Shown piece after piece: positions 34,562-42,271 of a stretch of 64,000 nt of DNA. How positions within the stretch are numbered: the stretch's first letter is position 1; each line of letters begins with the position of its first letter. Origin of the DNA: Novosphingobium indicum (GTDB lineage: Bacteria; Pseudomonadota; Alphaproteobacteria; Sphingomonadales; Sphingomonadaceae). The stretch covers positions 83,681 to 147,680 of the forward strand of contig NZ_BMLK01000014.1 of the NCBI RefSeq assembly GCF_014645195.1, given 5' to 3'. A model generated the notes under the pieces. That model saw nothing but the letters and a program-made list of their open reading frames with translations. It was not told the origin of the DNA and ran no database searches. Made by a program: the position numbers and the translations under genes.

Positions 34562-35848
34562 ATGATTCGTGCCTACCGCGCCGAATTGCTCTCGGTCGGG
34601 CAGGACCCGCGCGACGCGCCCGATGCCGTGCGGCATGAGCCGGATGGACTGCTTGTTATCGAGGACGGCATCGTCATAGCCCGTGGCCCCTATGCCGATC
34701 TGGCGGACCAGTACGCGGGAATAGAGGTTGAAACCCTGCCGGGACTCGTCGTGCCCGGTTTTGTGGACGCCCATGTCCACTATCCGCAAACCGACCGTAT
34801 CGCCTCGCATGGGGAGCAATTGCTCGACTGGCTCGACCGGCACATCTTCCCTGCGGAAAAAGCGTTCGTAGACAAGGCGTATGCCGATGGCGTGGCGGCC
34901 TTCTTTCTCGATGAATTGCTGCGCAATGGGACGACCAGCGCGCTAGTCTATCCCACGGTGCACGAGCAGTCGGTGGATGCGCTGTTCGAAGCCGCGTTGG
35001 AACGCCGCATGCGCATCGTTTCGGGCAAGGTACTGATGGACTTGGGGCCGGAAGGGCTGAAGGATACCGTTGCCTCGGGCCGCGCCGAGACCGAAGCGCT
35101 GATCCGGCGCTGGCATGGGCATGGCCGGCTTGGCTATGCCATTACTCCGCGTTTCGTACTCGCGTCGAGCGATGCCCAACTCGCCGATGCCGGGGCCTTG
35201 CTGGCCGAGCATCCCGAAGTGCTGATGCACACGCATCTGGCCGAGAACGTCCGTGAATGCGCCGCGGTCGAAGAGCGGTTCAGCGATGCCGTGGATTATC
35301 TCGACGCATACGACCGCTTCGGGCTCGTTACGCCGCGTTCGGTCTTTGCGCACGGCATCCACCTGTCGGACCGCGCGTGCGGTCGGCTGCACGAAAGCGG
35401 CGCGGGCATTGCGATCTGTCCGAGTTCGAACCTGTTTCTCGGCTCGGGGTTTTTCAATTTCGGCAAGGCGGACGCGCACAAGGTGCGGTTGGGGCTTGGC
35501 ACCGACATTGGTGCCGGGACATCGTTTTCGATGCTCTATACGGCCGGGCTCGCCTATCAGGCCGCGCTGGCGCGCGAGGACAAGCTCGATCCGTTCCGGG
35601 CGCTCTACCTGGCGACGGCGGGCAGCGCCGCACTTCTTCATATCGCGGACAAGGTCGGTGCGCTTGAGCCGGGGCAGGAGGCAGACTTTGTCGTGCTCGA
35701 TTGCGCCGCCACGCCGCTGCTGGCGCGGCGAACCCTTGAGGCAGACCTCGCCGAGCGTCTTTTCGCCATGCAGATCCTCGGCGATGATCGCGTGGTTGCG
35801 CGAACGTATGTGCTGGGCCAATGCGCTTGGCAAAGGACCAGTTCATGA
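34562..35848 (+). CDS. guaD: Guanine deaminase
   Basis: Deaminates guanine to xanthine. Zn-dependent amidohydrolase of 428 residues with PGFVDAHVHYPQTDRI, HTHLAENVRECAAVEE, VFAHGIHLSDRACGRLHESG and GLGTDIGAGTSFSML, the guanine deaminase-specific versions of the metal motifs. A very strong ribosome site (GAGGAGGT) precedes the ATG, which may restart translation after the 265-bp repeat interruption. It overlaps the adenine deaminase (ATGA). Confidence 0.95.
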   Translation: MIRAYRAELLSVGQDPRDAPDAVRHEPDGLLVIEDGIVIARGPYADLADQYAGIEVETLPGLVVPGFVDAHVHYPQTDRIASHGEQLLDWLDRHIFPAEKAFVDKAYADGVAAFFLDELLRNGTTSALVYPTVHEQSVDALFEAALERRMRIVSGKVLMDLGPEGLKDTVASGRAETEALIRRWHGHGRLGYAITPRFVLASSDAQLADAGALLAEHPEVLMHTHLAENVRECAAVEERFSDAVDYLDAYDRFGLVTPRSVFAHGIHLSDRACGRLHESGAGIAICPSSNLFLGSGFFNFGKADAHKVRLGLGTDIGAGTSFSMLYTAGLAYQAALAREDKLDPFRALYLATAGSAALLHIADKVGALEPGQEADFVVLDCAATPLLARRTLEADLAERLFAMQILGDDRVVARTYVLGQCAWQRTSS

Positions 35849-36861
35849 CCGATCTCGACAGCTTCATCACCGGCCTGCCCAAAGCCGAACTGCACTTGCA
35901 CATCGAAGGCAGCCTTGAGCCCGAACTGATGTTCGAGTTGGCGAAACGCAACGGCATCGACATCCCCTATGCCTCGGTGGAGGATGTGCGGGCAGCCTAT
36001 GCCTTTTCGAACCTGCAGGACTTTCTCGATATCTACTACGCCGGGGCCAATGTGCTGCGCACGCGGCAGGATTTTCACGATCTCGCCGCCGCCTATTTCG
36101 ACCGCATTGCGGCAGACGGCGTCGTCCATGCCGAGATCATGTTCGACCCGCAGACGCACACGGATCGGGGCATTCCCTTTGCCGACGTGATCGAGGGCCT
36201 GCTTTCGGGCATGGCCGAGGCGGAGGCGAAGCACGGTATTACCAGCAAGCTCATCCTCTCGTTCCTGCGGCACCTCTCCGAAGAGGCGGCATTCGATACG
36301 CTGGCGATGGCAGAACCCTGGCTCGACCAAATCGAAGCCGTCGGGCTGGACAGTTCCGAAGTCGGCCACCCGCCGGTGAAGTTCGCGCAGGTCTTCGAGG
36401 CGGCGCACGCCAAGGGGCTGAAGATCACCGCCCATGCCGGAGAGGAAGGGCCACCCGAATATGTCTATCAGGCGCTAGACCTGCTGCACGTCGACCGGAT
36501 CGATCACGGCAACCGCTCGTTGGAAGACCCGGACCTGGTCGCGCGGCTGGCAGCGATGGGTATGACGCTGACGGTCTGTCCGCTGTCCAACCTCAAGCTC
36601 TGCGTCGTCGACGACCTTGCCGACCATCCTGTCGACCGGATGCTGGCGCTGGGCCTGAAGGCCACGGTCAATTCCGACGACCCGGCCTATTTCGGCGGCT
36701 ATATCGGCGACAACTTCCGCGCCGTGGCCAAGGCGCGGGGCCTGGATCGCGAAGCCATCGTGACGCTGGCACGCAACAGCTTTACCGGATCGTTCCTGCC
36801 GCCAAAGGCGATTGCCGAACATCTGGAAAAGCTCGATGCCTACGTGGAGGCGCAGGGTTGA
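35845..36861 (+). CDS. ade: Adenine deaminase (adenosine-deaminase fold)
   Basis: Deaminates adenine to hypoxanthine. The 338-residue protein begins with LPKAELHLHIEGSLEPELMF, the signature of the Aah1-type adenine deaminases rather than adenosine deaminases, and keeps HAGEEGPPEYVYQAL, RIDHGNRSLED and NSDDPAYFGGYIGDN. The ATG at 35845 has AAGGA upstream; 35821 is an alternative. Adenosine as substrate cannot be wholly excluded, but an exported adenosine deaminase is encoded separately at 40552. Confidence 0.88.
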   Translation: MTDLDSFITGLPKAELHLHIEGSLEPELMFELAKRNGIDIPYASVEDVRAAYAFSNLQDFLDIYYAGANVLRTRQDFHDLAAAYFDRIAADGVVHAEIMFDPQTHTDRGIPFADVIEGLLSGMAEAEAKHGITSKLILSFLRHLSEEAAFDTLAMAEPWLDQIEAVGLDSSEVGHPPVKFAQVFEAAHAKGLKITAHAGEEGPPEYVYQALDLLHVDRIDHGNRSLEDPDLVARLAAMGMTLTVCPLSNLKLCVVDDLADHPVDRMLALGLKATVNSDDPAYFGGYIGDNFRAVAKARGLDREAIVTLARNSFTGSFLPPKAIAEHLEKLDAYVEAQG

Positions 36862-37979
36862 TGCTGCGGATCATGCGGACACTGCTGGCTCTGTGGGTTG
36901 CCATGGTCCTTTCACTGGGCACCGCCCATGCCGCGGACGGCCCCCGCAAGGTCATCATCGATGACGAGGGCTTTCAACTCATGCACCTCATGCTGCTGGA
37001 AAGCAGTGAGGTCGAGGTCGTCGGGATTACGACGGTCTCGGGCAACACATGGGCGAACCGGGCGACGGCGATGGTGCTGCGCGGTCTGGAGATTGCAGGC
37101 CGGCCCGATGTTCCGGTGGCGCAGGGTGCCACTTATCCGCTGCTGAACTCCGAGGCGCTGACCAAGCGCTGGGAAGCGATCTACGGCAAGCTCACGTGGA
37201 AAGGCGCGTGGATGAAGCAGTGGGTCGAACCCACGGCACAGACGACCCCGGCCTATTACGGACCCGACGATCCGGTGAACCTGCCCGGCGGCAATCCCAC
37301 CCTGAAGCCCTCGCCGGAGATCGCGGCCAACTTCCTCATTCGCATGGTACGCCAGTACCCGGGCGAGATTACCATCGTGGCCTGCGGACCGCTGACCAAT
37401 CTGGCCCTGGCGCAGCGGCTGGATCCTCAATTCGCCTCACTGGTGGGAGAGCTGGTCTACATGGGCGGCAGTCTCAACCCGCATCAGGTACTGGACGATC
37501 AGCAGGCGCAGGAGTTCGCGCGCGAATTCGCCAATTCTCCACGCCGTGAATTCAACGCCCGCTTCGATCCCGAGTCTGCGAGCATCGTTTCACGCAGTCC
37601 CTGGCGCAAGTTGACGATCATTCCCGTCGACCCCTCGACCGCCACCCAGCGCACGCGCACCCTGCTGGAACGGGTGGCCAAGGCCGCAAAGCCTGACGTG
37701 GCCGCTTTTGTCTCCGACCTCGAACCCGGCTTTCCGCTGTGGGATGAGATCGCGGCCGGGTATGTGCTCGATCCCGCCATGGTGACGAATGCGGAAGATC
37801 TCTACGTCGATTACAACACGCAGTTCGGTGCCAACTATGGCGATATGCTGAGCTGGCGCGAGCACTATCAGCCCGACCTCGGTGAGCAGAAGGCCTATGT
37901 CGTGCGCGCCATCGATCCGGTGCGGCTCGAAGCGGTGATGGTCGAGGCGATGCAGCAGGGCGCGCAGAGCGACGAGTAA
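36861..37979 (+). CDS. Exported nucleoside hydrolase-family protein with altered metal loop
   Basis: Inosine/uridine-preferring nucleoside hydrolase family, 372 residues, with a signal peptide (LLALWVAMVLSLGTAHAAD). Family landmarks are VVGITTVSGN, ANRATAMVLRGLEIAGRPDVPV, ITIVACGPLTNLALAQRLDP and LVYMGGSL. Oddly, the N-terminal calcium loop, normally DxDPGxDD, is shortened here to IIDDEGFQLMHLML, so the usual cluster of aspartates is missing. The ATG at 36861 (TGATG with ade) is preferred over TTG at 36858. It may still cleave nucleosides with another arrangement or may only bind them. Confidence 0.8.
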   Translation: MLRIMRTLLALWVAMVLSLGTAHAADGPRKVIIDDEGFQLMHLMLLESSEVEVVGITTVSGNTWANRATAMVLRGLEIAGRPDVPVAQGATYPLLNSEALTKRWEAIYGKLTWKGAWMKQWVEPTAQTTPAYYGPDDPVNLPGGNPTLKPSPEIAANFLIRMVRQYPGEITIVACGPLTNLALAQRLDPQFASLVGELVYMGGSLNPHQVLDDQQAQEFAREFANSPRREFNARFDPESASIVSRSPWRKLTIIPVDPSTATQRTRTLLERVAKAAKPDVAAFVSDLEPGFPLWDEIAAGYVLDPAMVTNAEDLYVDYNTQFGANYGDMLSWREHYQPDLGEQKAYVVRAIDPVRLEAVMVEAMQQGAQSDE

Positions 37980-38132
37980 ACGCCGCGGAATGGCGAGAGG
38001 CTCTCGACTGGACCGGCCTTATCGAAGACCTGCAGCGGATGCGCTAGAGGGCACCGGCCAGGCGCATGGCCTCGCCGGCGTCGGCGAATTCCCGCTCCAC
38101 GCAGGTTTCGGCGATGTGCCGCGTCGTGATGG

Positions 38133-38711
38133 TCACAGGTCCTTTTCGCCCAACCAGTGCTCGGTTTCCGGTGCCATGTAGTGCGTCATCCGGTCGAGCA
38201 GGGCCTCGGGTTCGCGTTCGATCATCAGCATCGCGCGGTGGCGTTCCTGCAGGAAGCCTTCCTCCACGATCTTGTCGATGAATTGGGTGAGGCCGTCATA
38301 GAAATCACCCACGTTGAGCAGGCCGACCGGCTTCTGGTGATAGCCCAGCTGCGCCCAGCACCAGGCTTCGAACATTTCCTCGAACGTGCCGATGCCGCCG
38401 GGCAGAGTGACGAAGCCGTCCGCCAGTTTGGCCATCATCGCCTTGCGTTCGTGCATGGTCTTCACGACGTGCAGTTCGGTGATGCCGTGATGATCCTTCT
38501 CTCGCGCGCGCAGCGCCTCGGGGATGACGCCGATCACTTCGCCGCCCGCCGCGCATACGGCATCGGCAATCACGCCCATCAGGCCGACTTCGCCGCCGCC
38601 ATAGACAAGGCCGATGCCGCGCCGGGCGAGCAGGGTGCCGAACTGCTCGGCGGCTTCGCGATAGAGAGGGTTCCGGCCCGGAGAGGAGCCGAGGTAGACG
38701 CAGATGCGCAT
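38133..38711 (-). CDS. LOG family protein (TIGR00730)
   Basis: 192-residue Rossmann-fold protein with the diagnostic PGGIGTFEEMFEAWCWAQLG motif and an N-terminal GSSPGRNPLY. The LOG family hydrolyses nucleoside 5'-monophosphates (cytokinin riboside phosphates, AMP) to base plus ribose 5-phosphate. Its place beside purine genes suggests a nucleotide-recycling role; this is inference. It is followed on the same strand by nothing and preceded by a phosphoribosyltransferase. Confidence 0.88.
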   Translation of the reverse strand: MRICVYLGSSPGRNPLYREAAEQFGTLLARRGIGLVYGGGEVGLMGVIADAVCAAGGEVIGVIPEALRAREKDHHGITELHVVKTMHERKAMMAKLADGFVTLPGGIGTFEEMFEAWCWAQLGYHQKPVGLLNVGDFYDGLTQFIDKIVEEGFLQERHRAMLMIEREPEALLDRMTHYMAPETEHWLGEKDL

Positions 38712-38741
38712 GGGGGGTGTTTCTTTCGTAAGAGAGGGGGG

Positions 38742-39275
38742 TCAGGAAAGCCGTTCAGGCACAGACAGCGCTTCCTCGACGATGCTGTCCTTGGTGCCGA
38801 CCGATTCCCAGGGGAAGACGAACCAGCGCTTGTCCTTGGTGCGATCGATCATGTCGGCCCACAGGTCGACTTCGACTTTCGAGCTCTGGTTGTTGATCAC
38901 CACGGCGAAGCGCAGATTGGTGCTGTCGCATCCGCTTTCGGCGAGCTGGCCGCGGATATAGTCGATGGTGCCGCCGCTGTCGTTGATGTCGTCGACGAAG
39001 AGCATGCGCTTGCCCTCGGCCGTCATCCCAGCGACTTTGGCCAGCAGCTCGTCGGCGAAGCCGGGTACTTTCGAGGAGTGGTCGATCGAAAGCATCGGCA
39101 GTTCGAGCTGGTGCGAGATATAGACTGCCGGCACCAGGCCGCCCCGTCCCACGCCGATCACGAAGTCCGGCATCCATCCGCTCTCGCGCACCTTGCGCGA
39201 GAGGATGCGGACCTTGGCGAGGAAGTCCTCGTAGTATTCGAGGTAGTGAAGTTCGGGTTCGGCGGTCTGGCTCAT
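38742..39275 (-). CDS. Purine-type phosphoribosyltransferase
   Basis: 177-residue type I phosphoribosyltransferase with the PRPP loop LFVDDINDSGGTIDYI and the upstream VIGVGRGGLVPAVYISHQL. Most like xanthine/hypoxanthine-guanine phosphoribosyltransferases, which salvage bases into nucleotides. The frame is open to 39455, but that extension is antisense to the LysR gene and of non-protein composition, so the ATG at 39275 is used. With the LOG gene 30 bp downstream it may form a salvage pair opposing the catabolic operon. Confidence 0.85.
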   Translation of the reverse strand: MSQTAEPELHYLEYYEDFLAKVRILSRKVRESGWMPDFVIGVGRGGLVPAVYISHQLELPMLSIDHSSKVPGFADELLAKVAGMTAEGKRMLFVDDINDSGGTIDYIRGQLAESGCDSTNLRFAVVINNQSSKVEVDLWADMIDRTKDKRWFVFPWESVGTKDSIVEEALSVPERLS

Positions 39276-39360
39276 CGGTCGCGAATCCTGTGCGGCAGAT
39301 GTTGGGAAGAACCCTCGGTTATATGCCGCCATGCGCGATGCGCAATTGCAGCGGTGCGCT

Positions 39361-40302
39361 TCAGCTGCCGTTTTCCTCGGGCATCTGCATCGAGACGGGA
39401 TAGCTGAGCTGCGCAAAGCCGTTCTCGATTTCGCCGAGCACGATGCTGGCCGCATAAGACGGGTTGCGCGCCGAGTTGGTACAAAGCGCCAGCGTCATCG
39501 GCCTCAGCAGCGCGTCGGAAATGCGTGTGAAGGAAAGCAGGCCGGCTTTCACTTCGGTGATGACGTCGAGCGATGTCAGTACGCCGATGCCGACGCCCTC
39601 GAGCACCAGCGACGTGATCATCTGGATGTTGTCCGAGCTTACCTTGCGTTCCAGTTCCATGCCCGTCGCGCCTTCGAGCACCGCGACTTGCTGGCAGACC
39701 GCGAGCGGTTCGGCCGGCACGATCACAGGCATGCCCGTGGAGGCGGAGAAGCGCGCCTCGCGCTGCTGGCCGAGCGGATGGTCGGGCAGGGTAACGAAGC
39801 CGAGCACGACTTCCACGAAGGCGCGCACCGACAGGTCGCGGTAGGATTGCGGTTCGAACAGGATGCCGAAGTCGACTTCCCCACTGGCGACGGCCTTTCG
39901 GACTTCGTCGTTCTCGAGAACTTTCACGCCCACGCTGATGCCGGGATAGCGGCTCTGGATGGAACGGATCGCGGCCGGGATGTGGCCTTTTGCCAGCGCA
40001 TCGATGATGGCCATTTCCACGTGGCCGCGCTTCAGCCCGCGCAAGTCCTCTATCTGGGCGCGAACATCGACCATGTTCTTTTCCCAGCGATTGCCGGCCG
40101 CCATCATGATTTCGCCGGCGGCGGTCAATCGCAGGCCGCTGGGTAGTCGCTCGAACAGCGGCGTGCCGATTTCGGCTTCCACGTTGAGGATCTGCCGGGC
40201 GATGGCGGACGCGGAGACATTGAGTTCGTCGGCCGCCTTGCGGATCGAGCCCAGCCGACCGACGGCCATGAAGTAACGAAGGAAACGCGAAAACGCCGGC
40301 AT
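39361..40302 (-). CDS. LysR family transcriptional regulator
   Basis: 313 residues with an N-terminal winged helix-turn-helix (LRYFMAVGRLGSIRKAADEL then VSASAIARQILNVEAEIGTP) and a periplasmic-binding-like effector domain from about residue 90. It is divergent from the exported adenosine deaminase; a 39-bp motif 26 bp before its start also occurs before the purine superoperon. It is therefore the best candidate regulator of all purine genes here, with a purine or urate-pathway intermediate as effector (inferred). Confidence 0.9.
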   Translation of the reverse strand: MPAFSRFLRYFMAVGRLGSIRKAADELNVSASAIARQILNVEAEIGTPLFERLPSGLRLTAAGEIMMAAGNRWEKNMVDVRAQIEDLRGLKRGHVEMAIIDALAKGHIPAAIRSIQSRYPGISVGVKVLENDEVRKAVASGEVDFGILFEPQSYRDLSVRAFVEVVLGFVTLPDHPLGQQREARFSASTGMPVIVPAEPLAVCQQVAVLEGATGMELERKVSSDNIQMITSLVLEGVGIGVLTSLDVITEVKAGLLSFTRISDALLRPMTLALCTNSARNPSYAASIVLGEIENGFAQLSYPVSMQMPEENGS

Positions 40303-40327
40303 GATGCTGTCTTTCTGACCCGCTCTA

Positions 40328-40366
40328 ATTTTTGCAACGCACCGTGGGATTCATTGCGTTTGCTCG
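40328..40366 (+). promoter_or_regulatory. Shared 39-bp motif in the lysR/adenosine-deaminase promoter
   Basis: Starts ATTTTTGCAACG and contains CCGTG and TCATTGCGTTTG; 33 of 39 bases match 16912-16950 without gaps. AACGCA and TGCGTT form a perfect inverted pair here with 13 bp between. It is 26 bp upstream of lysR on the minus strand and 186 bp upstream of the adenosine deaminase start, a usual place for a LysR autoregulatory and activation site. Confidence 0.65.
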
Positions 40367-40551
40367 CACCAAGTCAAGTGCCTACCACTTTTGATGACAC
40401 CGAAAGGTGCGGCAGGCCCGGCATCCAATGTCACGATCTCTCCCCGTGACGGATGCCGGCCGCTTGCCGAACGTTCGGTTCGGAAGGGCGTGTTCTGTCG
40501 TGCAGGGAAAGCACGGGAAGGGCGCGGATTTCCGATTGCGGGGTATGGGGA

Positions 40552-42117
40552 ATGTTGACGAGCCTTACACAGCGCCTTCCAAAGGCATGCCTGCGCGCAT
40601 GGGCGCTGGGCTGTGTGGCTCTTCTGGTTTCTCCTTCCATCGCCAGCGCCGACGCCGAAAGCGAAGCGGCTGCTTCCGCCCTGTTCGATGAGATGTCCGG
40701 CAATGCAGCGCAGCTGCGCATGTTCCTCCAGGCAATGCCCAAGGGCGGGGACCTGCACAACCACCTCGGCGGCAGCATCTATGCCGAGGACTTTCTCGAA
40801 GCCGCTGCGGCGGAAGGCATGTGTGCGGACGAGAAGATCGAACGCATCGTGGCTGCGCCGTGCCCGGCCGAGCGGAAGCTGGCAACCATGGCGAAAGATC
40901 GAACCTTCGCTTACGCCGCGCTGATCGATTCCCTCTCCACGCGCGGCCATCAGCGGGGCGTGGGGGCGGACGACGTTTCCGGCCATACCCAGTTCTTCTC
41001 CAGCTTCGACAAACTCGGCGCTGCCTTCCCTCTCGATCCCGGCCGCTGGCTTTCCGCCACGCGCCAGAGCGCCGCGCGCAACAACGTCAGCTACCTGGAG
41101 CTCATGAACAATCCGCCGGCTTTGGTGAAATATGCCATGGCCGGCGGTGACGAGCCTCTGGACGAGGGCGATCTGGGTGCGGTCTATGCGCGAGAGATCG
41201 GCACGGTTCGCGGGTTGCTGGGCAAGGCCATGGCTGAGGTCGATCGGGTCGAGGCCGATGCCCGGCAGGACCTGTCATGCGGCACGAAAGATGCGGCAGC
41301 AGGCTGCGACGTCGCCGTGCACTATCTCACCTTTGCATGGCGCAGCATGGCGCCGGCAGTCGCTTTCCGCTCACTGATCGCCGGTTTCGCGCTTGCGGAT
41401 CGAGACCCGCGTTTCGTGGGCGTCAACATCGTCATGCCCGAAGACGATCCCGTGGCGCTGCGCGACTATGGCCTGCACATGGCGATGTTTCGCTTTCTGG
41501 AAGCGAAATACCCTGCCGTTAGCGTGAGCATGCACGCCGGCGAACTCACGCTCGGGCTGGTGCGTCCCAAGGACCTTAGCGATCACATCGCCCGCGCCGT
41601 GGATTCGGGAGCGCGGCGCATCGGCCATGGCACCGACATCGCCTATGAGGACGCGGCGCCCGAAACGCTGGCCCGCATGGCGCGTGAGGGCATTGCGGTC
41701 GAAGTCAATCTCACCAGCAATGCCGTCATTCTCGGCGCCGAGGGCAGTGAGCATCCCATCACCCTCTACCGGAGCATGGGCGTGCCGGTGGTGCTCTCGA
41801 CCGACGACGAGGGCGTGCTGCGCTCGGACATGACCAACGAATATCGCCGGGCTGCCATGGAACAGGGGCTGGGCTACGCCGAGCTCAAGGATCTGGCCCG
41901 CGCCAGCCTTGAATATGCCTTCATTCCCGGCGCCAGCTTCTGGCGCGATGCTCGGGCGGAAATGCCGGTATCTGCCTGTACCGCTGCGCTGGCTGACAGG
42001 CGCTGCCAGTCCTTCCTCGCATCCAGTGAAAAGGCCCGCCTGCAGGCCGATCTGGAAAGCCGTTTCGACCGGTTCGAGCACAGCCTCGACCGCTTCAGAC
42101 AATCCCAAGGGTCCTAG
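40552..42117 (+). CDS. Exported adenosine deaminase (ADGF/CECR1-like)
   Basis: Deaminates adenosine to inosine outside the cytoplasm. The 521-residue protein has a signal peptide (LRAWALGCVALLVSPSIASA) and adenosine deaminase metal motifs MPKGGDLHNHLGGSIY, SMHAGELTLG, RIGHGTDIAYEDA and LSTDDEGVLRSDM. The long spacing and extra N-terminal segment resemble the secreted ADGF type. The start at 40552 is chosen because the signal peptide begins there; the frame upstream to 40453 is not needed. Six cysteines, including paired ones in the CSCGTKDAAAGC-like region, fit an exported protein. Confidence 0.88.
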   Translation: MLTSLTQRLPKACLRAWALGCVALLVSPSIASADAESEAAASALFDEMSGNAAQLRMFLQAMPKGGDLHNHLGGSIYAEDFLEAAAAEGMCADEKIERIVAAPCPAERKLATMAKDRTFAYAALIDSLSTRGHQRGVGADDVSGHTQFFSSFDKLGAAFPLDPGRWLSATRQSAARNNVSYLELMNNPPALVKYAMAGGDEPLDEGDLGAVYAREIGTVRGLLGKAMAEVDRVEADARQDLSCGTKDAAAGCDVAVHYLTFAWRSMAPAVAFRSLIAGFALADRDPRFVGVNIVMPEDDPVALRDYGLHMAMFRFLEAKYPAVSVSMHAGELTLGLVRPKDLSDHIARAVDSGARRIGHGTDIAYEDAAPETLARMAREGIAVEVNLTSNAVILGAEGSEHPITLYRSMGVPVVLSTDDEGVLRSDMTNEYRRAAMEQGLGYAELKDLARASLEYAFIPGASFWRDARAEMPVSACTAALADRRCQSFLASSEKARLQADLESRFDRFEHSLDRFRQSQGS

Positions 42118-42271
42118 GAGGTCGCAAGCTCAAGTCTTGGTCTGAATGACACGCATGGACAATCGCGCTGCACACAGAACGGCGCTCATGCGGGAGAGGT
42201 GATCACAATTCGAATGAGGGGCGAAAGAACGGAGAATGTTCCGTTCGCGCTAAAAAACGGGGTGATTCACG

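Noticed and set aside
34293..34565. 90-residue open frame after xdhC
   Set aside because: Also a read-through of the palindromic element, not a gene.
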